From Nymphaea colorata (lineage: Eukaryota > Streptophyta > Magnoliopsida > Nymphaeales > Nymphaeaceae), in assembly GCF_008831285.2 (NCBI RefSeq), contig NC_045142.1:12228716-12292715 (forward strand): a stretch of DNA of 64,000 bases, written 5' to 3'. The notes beneath the pieces were generated by a model. The model made no database searches. It had not been told where the DNA came from and saw only the letters and a program-made list of their open reading frames with translations. The position numbers and the translations under genes were made by a program. This document shows, piece after piece, positions 1 through 10,839 of the stretch (position 1 is the first letter of the stretch; every line of letters begins with the position of its first letter).

Positions 1-754
1 TTGATTTTGGACTTTTGATGAGCTTGCATTTGATTATGGGTTTTCACATTTGATATCACATTTGTGATTTATGCTATTTCTAAAAAAATGGGCTTATTTT
101 TAGTCGACTCTAGTGGTTGTCCTCCTCAGAGTTGCTAATTACATGCTGAATCTAGTTGAATAGAATGTGGTGGTACAACTCTTGAGCATTTGAAACTTTC
201 CGCACGTAATAACTTTAGCCTGAATTCTACGTTTTTTTTTGCAGTTTGCAGTTTGCCTATGTATTCAGTGAAAAGAAGAAACTGTACAGGTCCAAGTAAA
301 TGCAGAATTAAAGAATATTAATTTCATAGATTATTACGATAAAAAAAAAGAGACATGAATCTTACTAGAATTTGACAGTAATCTTGGAGGGAATCCTGCT
401 GAAGCAGTAATAACTTTAGTTTTGTGTCGCCTGCTGTTAGGGGCCTTATTTGTTTTATTTGTAAAATAACATATATTTTAATTTGAATTTTACATTCTAT
501 GGACTAGTGCCCCACAGCCAAAAACTTCTGGGTCGGCCACTGGGTGCTCCAGTGGCTTTGATAAAGTTGGTTGGGTGGATCACAAACGCAACTGGGAAAC
601 AAGTTCCGAGTTGAGTAACATTCCGATAGCTCTCAAAAAAAGCAAAAGAGAAAAACTGAAAAAATGGGAGACCCAAAATACACGGGATGTGGACGCGACA
701 AGGGTGTGGTTGTTTGAGAACTTGGATAACTTATGCCCTTTCGGTGGGTAATCA
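1..754. other. Intergenic, no gene recognised
   Basis: AT-rich sequence with scattered stops in all frames. I see no exon with convincing splice sites, no RNA gene and no clear repeat boundary here. Confidence 0.6.
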
Positions 755-935
755 AAGGGAGCAGGGGCGGAGGGAGGGGGGCTCGCTCAGGCCATGGCTC
801 AGGTGAGCCCAAATTTTTTTTTTATATGTAAAAAATTAAATTTTTTTAGTTTAGTCCGACCCGTCGCTCCTCTTGGCCTGACCCATGGATGGTTTGGCCC
901 TCCCTTGAAAAAAATTCTAGCTCCACCCTAAAAGT
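755..935. repeat. MITE-like fragment of the 'ggcggag' family
   Basis: Starts near 'ggggcggaggga' and ends near 'tagctccaccct', which are roughly inverted. Similar 'ggcggagccag' stretches recur at about 3765, 6515, 7272 and 7636. Such short, AT-cored, inverted-ended repeats are common non-autonomous elements in plants. The boundaries are approximate and no target duplication was found. Confidence 0.35.
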
Positions 936-1048
936 GAGTTGGAGAATGAGTGGTGACTCCTTCAAGTGCTCTTGGATTTATACTTATTGCACTTAACCAC
1001 TTCATTTTGTTTTGCTTGTACAAACGAGGATGATAGATTCTTCTTATA

Positions 1049-1381
1049 CTTGGGCACTAGGCCGAGTTATTCTCGGTGGGTACTGGTACTCGAAAAAAAA
1101 GAACACCAAGGCAGCCAAATTAATTATCGGGCCAACTCGGGTGAGCCTGATAAGTCTGAATGAGTTTGATAATATTACTATTTATATATATAATTATAAT
1201 ATTTTATGATAATTAATTATATTTATATATATTTTGTATTAAAAATTATTTTTTTAAATTTAATCAGCCAGGCACGAATTCAGGCTGTCAAGCTAAACCC
1301 TAATTCAGGTTGGAGTGTTGGGCCTACCCGACCCTGACTCCTTATTGAGTCGGGTGAGCCTAACGAGCCCAGTACCCAAGC
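1049..1381. repeat. MITE with imperfect terminal inverted repeats
   Basis: The left end (CTTGGGCACTAGGCCGAG) and the reverse complement of the right end (GCTTGGGTACTGGGCTCG) match over about 17 bases. The core is very AT-rich (TATATATAATTATAATATTT-like). The same end motif and core occur at 1902-2275 and, more loosely, at 4511-4786, so this is one dispersed family. No coding capacity. A convincing target duplication was not seen. Confidence 0.55.
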
Positions 1382-1901
1382 TTCAGCCAGTATTTGAAGC
1401 ATATATTAAAACGACCCTCGCAGTCAACGAAATAATACAAAGTTGGGTGCCTTTTTTTAAACGAGGGACTGGCAGGGGCCTCCTTATGAAATTTTTCAGC
1501 AGTCATTCATTAACTCAGCCGGATGGGTATATAAAGTAACGGAAAGTGACAGTTTCACAAGAGTAAATGAAAGCTCCATTAAATGGAGCCTCCCATGATG
1601 CTCGCACAACTGTAAATTAAAGTGGATGTCTTCATATCCGGAGATAAAATGATTTGATTCATAGCCCCGTATAAGAATGCCACTGCTCACATACTCTTCG
1701 GTTTTTTTATTAAGTTCAAATATTTTAAGTTGGAAATTTTTCGTTGTTTTTAAAAATATTATATTCCATTTTTGAAAAAAAAATGAAAACAATATACTCT
1801 CCAATTCACGGTTTTGTGAATCCGATCAAGGGATGAGCAACCTGTACAAATTAATAACTTCCGATTCTTTTGAAGTAAAAAAATGGTTAATATATATTAA
1901 C
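1382..1901. other. Intergenic, no gene recognised
   Basis: Low-complexity AT-rich DNA between two members of the same MITE family. The open frames here are short and show no family resemblance. Confidence 0.55.
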
Positions 1902-2275
1902 CTTGAGCACCGGCCAGGCCGCCGACAGGTACTTAGTACTTGACCTGACTCGACCGACCTGACTCGAGCTTGAGCTTAGAAAAAAGGACATCGGGCCGAC
2001 CCAATAAATTATGGGGCCGGTCCGGGTGGGCCCCACAATACTTTTTAATATATATTTTATTAATTATATATATATAATTATAATATTTTATTATAATTAA
2101 TTATATTAATATATTATTTTGTATTAAAATATATATTTTTTAATTTAGTCGGGATGAGCTCAGACTTGGGTTTTAACCGACCGGCTGCACCAGGACCCAG
2201 GTTTTGGGTGTCGAACCAACCCGGGCCTAGTACCTTATCGAGATGGGCTGGACCGAGCGAGCCCGATGCCCAAGC
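1902..2275. repeat. MITE, second member of the family at 1049
   Basis: The left end 'cttgagcaccggccagg' pairs with the reverse complement of the right end 'cttgggcatcgggctcg'. The AT-rich core closely resembles that of the element at 1049-1381. It lies in the same orientation about 850 bp downstream. No coding capacity. Confidence 0.5.
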
Positions 2276-3013
2276 TTATATATGAGACGAATTAGTGAGA
2301 GCAATTTAAAAGTCTTAGATAAAAGTTGTAGGGTGTCGAGGATATGAAAAATTGGACGGCCAAGACTTTTCCACCTACCAGTCTGTGACAGGTGCCGTCT
2401 ATGTTGGACATGAAGAGATCCGGCTGTGGTTGGCACCTATCTTCTCCAATCACAAAAGTAGCTTCACTATTTTGTCATTAGCTTTTGTGGCTTCTTTCTT
2501 TGTTTGTTTTTTTCCCTTCAAGGATGATTATATCCGCTTTCAGTTTTCGATGCACTTTTTGATTTAAAAAAAAAAAGTCCAAGGGACAACCCTTAGATCC
2601 TAAAGACAAAGCGTTTAGATGTCTCTTCCCAGTCCGCTCCATGCACCTCTCAACTTTAAGGAACAGTTGTGATAGCAACAACACATTGTAAGTATCACAT
2701 GAATCTGTTTCTGTCTCGAAAATGGAGCAAGTCCGTAGAGAAATAATTCTAGTGTTTTATGTGGTTCAATCTTTAAGATGGATTCACTAGACACTTATAA
2801 GCTGTTTCTATTGTCAAAAGACTCATAATAGCAAGGCCTTAAAATGTTTGGTCCTAATTTCCTAAACCCTGATGCGGCCTTCGATCCTAAAGTAAATGAG
2901 AAAATAGAGAAAATGTATGGCCAATCTTAGGACAAGAGAAAAGTCATTCAGTATAGTATCTATTTAGTTTTAGAATTGAATCAGCTAGCTATTTGCTGGT
3001 TCGGTTGTGGATT

Positions 3014-3018
<5 letters not shown>
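2276..3018. other. Intergenic, no gene recognised
   Basis: No exon, RNA gene or repeat boundary that I can support. It ends at a long TA tract. Confidence 0.55.

Positions 3019-3081
<63 letters not shown>
3019..3081. repeat. (TA)n microsatellite
   Basis: About 31 uninterrupted TA units. Confidence 0.95.
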
Positions 3082-3084
<3 letters not shown>

Positions 3085-3926
3085 ATTTATATGTAAATAT
3101 AAATTAAAATAAGTTAAAATGCTTATATTTACTATAAAATATTCAAAAAATTTCATGTTACACTCCTCAAATCAAACAGTAAAGGAAATCGGTTGGCCAC
3201 CCTTTCAATTTCAATTTCGAATTTATTTATATTTGAACCCGAATTCGAATTCGATCGGATATTATTTCTTAAGTCCGAATCTGACCTATTTTTTAATTGG
3301 ATATTAAATTTTCCCATATCTGATTTCTTGGGATCGGTTCGATCAAATGTCCGATCCAAATCGGATATATTGATATCTTTATGCATGCCCATTTGATGTG
3401 TGCGGCTCGGCCACCACTTTTAGGTAGATTCATAATGAGAGATGGTTGTTGGAAAAACAGTTGAAGCATGGGAGGGACATGATCATTTTAGGAGCAAACT
3501 GATGGATATTTTTTTTTTTTTTACAAAGTTCCTTCAGAATACACTTTGTGCAACAAGAGTATGAGAGTCTAGTACTGTCCCATTTATTATCTGCATGATG
3601 CAGAATGTCTTTCTTCTCAGACCAGCTGCAAATTGTGCTTTTCCATGCTCCATGGACATCTCATGAAGAAAAAGATGAGAAAGGTATATATATCAATTGC
3701 ATGACTTTCATGAGCAGTAAAGCTACTGACTTCAATATTGTTGTCCTTCCTAGCGTTCAGGGGCGGAGCGAGCTAGAATTTCATTTTTATAAGAAGCGCC
3801 CAACAATCTTGTGTTTACTAAATAAAAATTTTCAACAGTGGACAAACCTTATTTTATAAAAAAAAAATTACTGGGTCGAACTCATTTTTTTGTTTAATTT
3901 AATAGTAAACTTCATATTATTCTTTC
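3082..3926. other. Intergenic with a degenerate repeat fragment
   Basis: About 3180-3400 is rich in 'GGATAT', 'GAATTCGAATTCG' and 'CCGAATC' strings, like the core of the MITE at 5750-6190, but lacks its clear ends. A 'ggggcggagcgag' fragment lies near 3761. No gene is recognised. Confidence 0.4.
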
Positions 3927-4196
3927 AAGCCCTGTTTGACGCACATGGATTTTACTGTGTATCAAGAAACTTACCTTTTTTGTACGATTTTTCACTTTTG
4001 ATTTTACTGTGTATCGAGAAACTTACCTTTTTTGTACGATTTTTCACTTTTAAATCAAACACAAGAAAAATTACCTTGTTGAAATAGATAGATCAGAATA
4101 ATTTTACTCTGCAAAAAAAGTCGGACCCTTACCATGAATTTTTTTTCATGGTCAATTTATCGTTCCAATTTTTTATCTGCTATCAAACGGGGCCTT
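3927..4196. repeat. MITE with a 52-bp internal tandem duplication
   Basis: The ends 'aagccctgtttga' and, inverted, 'aaggccccgtttga' form a short terminal inverted repeat. Inside, a 52-bp segment (3948-3999) is repeated at 4000-4051 with a single visible difference. No coding capacity. Assignment to a superfamily is uncertain without a clear target duplication. Confidence 0.5.
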
Positions 4197-4510
4197 AAGT
4201 TGGAACCAAAACTAAGGGATGAGTTGAGATCCGCTAACCAAGTCTTAGCGGCAACACATATAGCTGAGATGGTGCCTCATCAAGGTTATATGAATGAGAA
4301 GTGCACGCGGCCTATACTCACACACTAAGGTGATGGAACATCAAACTCTCCTTCCCATATCATTGTCTGTTAGGACGGAGGGTTGCTTCAAAACTAAGTG
4401 TGAGCTAGTATAATTTTCCTGCTTTACCCTTTATGATCCAACAAAACATCTATGGGAATCAAATTGATGACATGTGGGTTACACTAGTGACTTAGCCACA
4501 TATAACTAGG
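4197..4510. other. Intergenic, no gene recognised
   Basis: Nothing supported here on either strand. Confidence 0.5.
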
Positions 4511-4786
4511 CTTAGGCATCGGGCCGGCATGGGCCTGAAACTAGAGCCCAGACCCAACTCAATTGGGCCGTTTAAAATAAAAAAAAAAATTTAAAATATA
4601 AAATCAAATGTTTTATATACAAAATATATTTTTATAATAAAATATATATTATTAATAAAATAAAAATAATATTAAAAACTTATCGAGTTGAATTAGGCCA
4701 TATCAGGCCGACCCAGGCCTGCCTGATACATTATCAGACCGACCCAAGCCGGTTTTTTTGGGTCCAAACTTGGCCCAATGCCCACC
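4511..4786. repeat. MITE-like repeat, 'ggcatcgggcc' ends
   Basis: The left end 'ttaggcatcgggcc' is inverted at the right as 'ggcccaatgcccacctt'. The core is AT-rich (about 4575-4680). It shares GC-rich 'gggcc' shoulders with the elements at 1049 and 1902, and similar right-end strings ('tgcccaccctta') occur at 52800 and 58795. Confidence 0.45.
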
Positions 4787-5741
4787 TTAACTACCCACAC
4801 CAACTCTTTAAAATTCTTTTACTTTTACATTGGCAAATTTAATAACATTCTTGCATGTTTGCGGGTGCACACGCCTTCTCAACCAACAACATAGTCACTA
4901 TTTTTGTTTTCTAGAGTATCATGTGCAAAAATGGGTACTCGGTAACGTTATACTAAAGAATATATGAAATCAGGCCAAGTTCACAGTCGATCTTGTCAAT
5001 CTCATCGGTTGGGTTAAGTCATTAAATGTTAGATTTAACCTTGCATGAAACACATAAACTAATAATAATTAACTTGTATAAGAATAATTAACTTCTCTGA
5101 ACCGTAAAACGTTTCGAAGCATACTCTGTGAAAACCTAAGGTGTAAGCACAAGGAGAGGAGGTTGTGGCCTCTCTTATGGGCGGTAGAATGAACCACACA
5201 CCCTTTAAAAAAAAAACATGAATCTGAACATAGTAAGAACACATCAGGCCAAAGAAGGGGCCGACAAGGACCATGGCGGCGCCCCACCTCATTTTGTGAA
5301 AATTTAAATTTTACTACTTATTTTCTAAAAAATAAAAAATCTAGTTCCACCCCACGACTAATTTTGAAAAATGTAAGTCTAAACATGATTTAGGGGATTA
5401 ATCAATTGTATTTTACCTGTTAGATTATGTAAATCTAGGGTACGTACCTTATGCTAGTAATATATACTGTAACAAGCATGTTCATCGGCCAGGCCACAAA
5501 CTGTAGTAAAAAAACATTTTTGGCCACAATTAAAATCTGAAAGGGTGGAAAATACACAGGTTGGCAGTGACGGTAAGTCTATGCCGTGAAACGTTCGTTC
5601 CCAATTCAGCAGAGTTGGATTGCTTGGCCAAAATTTTTTAGTTGAGAGGCACTAATTAAAAAAATAATAATAAAGCCCTCAGCAAATACATAGGAAAATT
5701 ATTTAGAGCACTATATATAAATAAGTAAACATTAACTGAGG
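4787..5741. other. Intergenic, no gene recognised
   Basis: AT-rich. A possible small 'tctagttccacccc' repeat end lies near 5340. No supported gene. Confidence 0.5.
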
Positions 5742-5749
5742 GTGCTAAT

Positions 5750-6190
5750 TAGGGATGTCAATATAATTCGATCAGAATTGGATATCTGACCGAACCGATA
5801 AAAAAAATCAGATATAGAAAAAAATTTAATATCCGATTAAGAAATTGGATCAGATTCAGATATAATAAATGACATCCGATCGGATTCGGATATACATAAA
5901 TATTTGATTGAATTCGGATACGGATTCAAATAATATTCCTTTTTAGACAAATATCATGTATCTAGTGCTATTAAATTTTGAAAATGAGCAAAATCCGGTT
6001 CAAAATTCGGATATGGATATAAATATAAAAATTGGATTCAGATCAGATTTGGATTGTAAAATCGGATTTCGGATTAGGATATAACTTTTCTTTATTCAAA
6101 TTAGAATTCGAATTCGAATATGTGAATATCCGAAAAAGCGGATATGATTAAAGATGTATTCAATCCGAATCCGATCTGTTGACATCTCTA
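5750..6190. mobile_element. hAT-type MITE with perfect 8-bp target duplication
   Basis: A 441-bp non-coding element flanked by GTGCTAAT on both sides (5742-5749 and 6191-6198). The ends are TAGGGATGTCAA on the left and TTGACATCTCTA on the right, an inverted pair with one mismatch. The interior is built from degenerate repeats of a GGATATC / TCGGAT-like word, probably expanded subterminal motifs. The 8-bp duplication fits the hAT superfamily. Degenerate relatives lie near 3180-3400 and 37200-37585; the latter retains a TTGACATCCCTA right end. Confidence 0.8.
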
Positions 6191-6198
6191 GTGCTAAT

Positions 6199-8279
6199 AT
6201 ATAAATGAATACAAATGGTTGTGGCCAGAGGCGAAGCCACATATGGCCAAGTTGTTCAACCATCCATGAAGCAAGTTCTAAATTGGAATTGTGAGAAGCT
6301 AATTCGGTCTGCGGGTATTCTGAATATGCCAAACATCAGCTCCACCTCTCTGCTTGCAAATGCCTTCAAGACCTCCACATTTGAATCATACACTCTCATA
6401 TATGTAATCAAATGAGCTTCAACTACTGGCTGTGGGACTTAGTTAGTGTCTCCATAATATATATATATATAAAAGTATTATTAGCAACTATAAAATGTCT
6501 ACAATTTTTTATCTGAAGCAGAAGCGGAGCCAGAAAATTCTGGTTAAGGGACAATAGTTATAAATTTCAAATTTAAGGGGCATCAATATGTAAATAAAGA
6601 AAATTTCCCTAAAGTATCAATATAAAATATGAAATTTTTGTGGGTTGGTGTAGGCAATTGCCCATATAGTGCCATCATACCTCGACCCCTGCTTCGAAGA
6701 GCTATAGGATAACAATATCAATGAATTAAAGGCTCAGACAGTTCGAAGCTAGTTTTGCAGGTTAATACTTGTTTGTTCCCTTCTGCTATGTGATCATGCT
6801 GAGAAGAAAAGAGTAAACTAACAAGATGTTGAAACTTCTGTGAAAAGAGGAAGAGAAATGCTCCTTTGTGAAATGGCTGTTGAGAGAATTGGTTCCATGA
6901 ACAAGATCTTTGATGAAAAATGGCATTGACTCTATATAAAATGCTCATTAGCACAACTATGTCTCACATTTAAGGAAGTTTATGAGGATAGTTTGATCTC
7001 ATTGATGGTTCTTGGACTCGTAAAAATTTCAAATATGTAACTCCATGAAAAACATAGAGAAATTCACATATTTTAAATTTGAATTCATGCATTAGGAGGC
7101 GATTAGGAAAAAATAACGAGTTCCGGGAAAAAACTGTACAGATATAAACCAGTTAATTTAATAACCTTAATTTATCAAACAATGAGGCTCCCCTTGTTAG
7201 TTTCTTTCTTTTCTAGGATATCCTTTTCAAACTATAAAGTTTGTCACAAATCTATAAATATTCACTACCTCCAGTGGCGGAGCCAGAATTTTTTGGCTAT
7301 GGACACTCTTATAAAAATTCTCATTTTTGAAGGGGCACAACATAAATAAATAAGTAAATAATTGTAATAAATCCATGTAAAAATAAATAAAAATTTTCTT
7401 GTTGGCATGGGAAACTGCCCACACCAACCTATATGCAGCTCTGCTATAGTTCTACCTCTTGCTACCTAATCCTACCACCCCAGCTCATTACATGTGATAT
7501 AACCAAACTTGATAGAACTAGTACTAAAACCCTTCTCATCACATGCTGCTCTCTTAGTTCTTCCATAGTCTGCTGCAATCCCATTAGAGGTTAGCTCGAG
7601 CGCCTGGCCGACACCCCGTTGAACACGATGGTTGCTGCCACTAACAGAGCCAAAATTTTTTTCTGGTGGAAGCATTCATTCAATACCTTTAATTTCTTTG
7701 GGGCACTTATATGTATAAGAATCAAATATATCAAAACATTAACATATATTTAAACTGCTCCCACCAGCCATCAGGTGGCTACGCCACTGGTTGCCGCCCA
7801 CTTCGCCTCTCCCCACAGGAGATGCCGTCGGAGAGAGAAGCTTCACCCAAACACTAGTTGTTATTGTTTTCACCCGTTTTCCCTTTGATTGTAAAAAAAA
7901 CTTTTTCTTTGTATTGTGGTTTCATGTACGTTAGAAGATTGGTGGCTTCATGTAAGTTAGTAGAGATCATTGGCTCTTTGTTTCTCTCTCTTTCTGTCTC
8001 TCTCTCTCTCTCTTCCTCATTTCTTCTTCAAGACACTTCTTCCCTAATACCACCCAGCAAAAGTTAGGTTGGAGGAAAAATATTTTGGGGACTGCTGAAA
8101 GAGAAGAAAGAGAGACTGTTGAAAGAAAAAGAAAAACAGTGGCAAGAGGGGAGGAGTGGGCTTGTTATTGGGTTGAGTTTTATGCTCTTTAAACTGTTCT
8201 TTGTGTTCCCTGTTTTCTCTTTTTGTTCTTTGTTCTGTTATTGAGATGATTTTTGTGCTTTGGTTGCTTAATGCATGAT
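6199..8279. other. Intergenic with several small repeats
   Basis: Contains three 'ggcggagccag'-type repeat fragments (about 6515-6690, 7272-7440 and 7636-7795), each with an AT-rich core and a roughly inverted far end. A CT-rich microsatellite lies at about 7984-8022. No exon or RNA gene could be supported. The sequence abuts the copia insertion site. Confidence 0.45.
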
Positions 8280-8284
8280 CCCAT
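8280..8284. other. Target site duplication of the copia element, left copy
   Basis: CCCAT immediately before the left LTR. It is repeated at 31522-31526 immediately after the right LTR. Confidence 0.9.
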
Positions 8285-8772
8285 TGAAAACAAAAGAGAT
8301 GGTGCTCAATTTTAATGTGGTTTGGTACTCTGTACCTACATCCACGGTAGCTCTCAAAAGTATGAGAGACACACTATGACAAGGAGATTTACAATTAACG
8401 TTTATCTCCTTGATTTCAGCCTTGGAGGCTACAGTATCTATCTCCTTGATTTCAGCCTTGGAGGTTACAGTATCTATCTCCTTGATTTCAGCCTTGGAGG
8501 TTACAGTATCTATCTCCTTGATTTCAGCCTTGGAGCCTTGGAGGTTACAGTATCTATCTCCTTGATTTCAGCCTTAGAGGTTACAGTATCTATTTCTTTG
8601 ATTTCAGCCTTGGAGGTTACAATATTAATCTCCTTGACTCTAGCATTGAAGAGTATCGTGAGTGATTTCAGCAACATCCGTTTCATGTACGCCAGCATGC
8701 TCGTTGGTGATTTTGGCAACTTCATTATCATCAATACTTTCCACATATTTGATTCTTGCCTTATTGTTAACA
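8285..8772 (-). repeat. Copia 3' LTR with expanded 36-bp minisatellite
   Basis: Begins TGAAAACAAAAGAG on the plus strand and ends TTGTTAACA, so it reads TG...CA on the element strand. It is longer than its partner (488 against 366 bp) because a 36-bp unit around 'gatttcagccttggagg' is repeated about six or seven times here and only two or three times in the right LTR. It also lacks a 26-bp stretch present at about 31247-31272 of the partner, which includes a TATA-like word. Confidence 0.9.
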
Positions 8773-8787
8773 TTGCCCCTCAAATTG
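8773..8787 (-). other. Copia polypurine tract
   Basis: On the minus strand 'aatttgaggggcaa' lies directly against the LTR start TGTTAACA, the expected place for plus-strand priming. Confidence 0.75.
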
Positions 8788-9069
8788 GTGGTGGATGCAG
8801 TCCATACGCCAAGTTTGTCGCGTAAGTTTGGAAGTTGAAGTCTAGGCAATGGCTTGGTAAATATGTCAGCAATTTGTTTAGGGGAATGAATGTATTTGGT
8901 GACGAGAGAGCCAATCGCAACTTTCTCACGAACAAAATGATAATCAATATCGACGTGCTTCATTCTTGAATGTAACACTGGTTTGATGGAGACTTGAAGG
9001 GCTGAGATATTGTCACAATATAGTGTTGGAGGTTGCGCAATATAAATCCCACTATCCCGCAATATGTAG

Positions 9070-9074
9070 GTGAG
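9070..9074. other. Target site duplication of the gypsy element, left copy
   Basis: GTGAG directly before the LTR start TGTTAACACC, repeated at 26063-26067 after the right LTR. Confidence 0.93.
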
Positions 9075-10443
9075 TGTTAACACCCCAAATTTTTCCACAT
9101 CAAAATTGAAGCAATGTGAAAATTTCACAAAAAAATTGTAAAAATTTACAATTTCAAAGCCAATTTCGAATCTAAAGAACAATTAGATTCAAATCGTGAA
9201 TTTAACCCGAGACACGAATCCCAATGCAAGATTACGAGTCCAAATCCAATTGCAAATGTCATTTGAAATCCAAATCCAATTGCGAAATGCAAATTTTGAC
9301 TTAGATCCAAGAATTGGATCTAATTCAGTCTAGAATGCTACGTGGGACCCACGTGTGGGCCCCACCTAGCCCGTGTGGTCAAGAGCCCCCCAGGGGCCAT
9401 GCCCCCTCCATTTAAAATAAATAAATAAATAAATATTTTCTCTTAAATTAATTGAAGAAAAGTCATTTTCAAGAAGAAATAAAGGATAAACCTAGGAAAA
9501 GAGAGACATTTATGTCTCTCTCTCTCCTTTAACTAGGTCATCCTTAAAGAAAAAAATCATTTTCAAGGAAGCAATTATTAGACTGGTCAAACTCACCTAA
9601 CCTACTTAATCCAAGTAGGTTTGACCCGGGTGCACCCAAATGTGGTGCCAATTCCAGCTAGGTTCGGTCACCACGGGCTCAACACAGTCAAAACGTAAGT
9701 CTGTCTCATGATCCAATTAATGGACCAAAATAGACTTTGACCGAACCAAACCCACTTTGACTAAACTCAGTCAAAGTACAATTTAGCTCAATTAAGAGCT
9801 TTCTTGACCCAAATTTATCAAATTACCTCAAATAAAGTCAAACTACTCGCAAATGAGCTTTGACTTTGGTCAATTGGTCGAAATTGATCAATTTGGACAA
9901 TTTTACCATTCTACGGTCAAATTAAGATTAAGAAGCCTAAATTGGCTTATGGAAGGCAAATAAACATTTGAATTTGTCAAATACATGAATCAAATACCAA
10001 ATTTAAATTGAATATTTCAAACAAAAGTTTGATTCAGTTGAAATCCAATTTCAATCAAGTTTTGGACGAAAATACCCTTTTCGAACCAAATTTGATAAAA
10101 TTTTCGAATTTTATTAAAATTTAAATTGAATTATGGCATTTGGAGCTTAGTAACTAGGTTTTAACCCTACAAGCTCGATTTCAAACAAAAAATAAATAAA
10201 AAATACAAAATACGGGCAAAACCATGTGCAAGGGCATTTTCATCTAAAATTTTGGTCAAGATGGTCACCTACGTCTGAACCCATGTTGACCAAACCTAGC
10301 CCAGCCCACCTAGCTCGTGGAAATGGGCTGAGAAATTGTCAATTAGAGCATTTAAATCATATTTAACTCATTTTACAAGTCCCCAAGGTCTTAAGCAAGT
10401 TCCCAAGGTGAGTTAAGAAGGTGGTTGAACACACCTCCTCCTC

Positions 10444-10451
10444 TATATAAA
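10444..10451 (+). promoter_or_regulatory. LTR TATA box
   Basis: TATATAAA within 'ctctatataaacctcc', preserved in the 3' LTR at 23616-23623. It is the best core-promoter candidate in the LTR. Transcription would be expected to start about 25-35 bases downstream, on or next to the poly-G run at 10470-10486. Confidence 0.75.
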
Positions 10452-10833
10452 CCTCCCCTTGGCCACCAAGGGGGGGGGGGGGGGGGCGAAATTTTGAGAG
10501 CATTCTATCAAATTGCTGCAGCCAAGGAGCTAGGAGGGAGAAGCCAAGGAAGAGAGAAGAGGTTCGTCCATGCCCTCTTCCCCTTTTCCTCCCATTCTCT
10601 TCTTCACTTTCTTCTATTCTCCCCATTGATTTTTCTAAGTTAGGGTGCTTAAGTGAACCCTTACTTAGGATTTCCGTGGTGAGAAGCCCTCTTTACTACT
10701 CTAAATTCCAGCAAGCAAGCTATTTCTTATTCTAGCTTTGCTAAGCTTGAATCCACGGTTGGATTCTTGCTTAAGATTGCTTGAGTTCGAAAACAAGTGA
10801 AGACGAAGGACAAGCATCAAGACCGACCGCAAG

Positions 10834-10839
10834 GTAGGT
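10834..10839 (+). promoter_or_regulatory. Candidate splice donor in the LTR leader
   Basis: GCAAG|GTAGGT at 10829-10839 is a near-ideal plant 5' splice site, about 360 bases downstream of the expected start of transcription. It is unchanged in the 3' LTR (23998 onward). It could pair with the acceptor-like sites just before the three coding blocks at 13683, 15063 and 17810. Confidence 0.5.

Larger units (their letters stand above)
8640..9074 (-). pseudogene. Copia RNase H, C-terminal part
   Basis: The minus-strand frame shows the copia RNase H signatures 'LYCDN' and 'KHVDIDYHFVRE', then the usual C-terminal 'DIFTKPLP' and 'LRDKLGVW' motifs. The frame runs on into the LTR without an earlier stop. 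Its upstream half lies 17 kb away, beyond 26062, because the gypsy element inserted within this domain. A TAG stop lies just across the junction, beside the duplicated GTGAG. It is a broken remnant. Confidence 0.85.

Noticed and set aside
8322-8825. 167-codon open frame with 12-residue repeats
   Set aside because: It is the 36-bp LTR minisatellite read in one frame (36 is a multiple of three) and overlaps the copia LTR.
10363-10626. 87-codon minus-strand frame in the gypsy LTR
   Set aside because: Its length and sequence differ between the two LTRs because of the poly-G run. It is antisense to the LTR leader.
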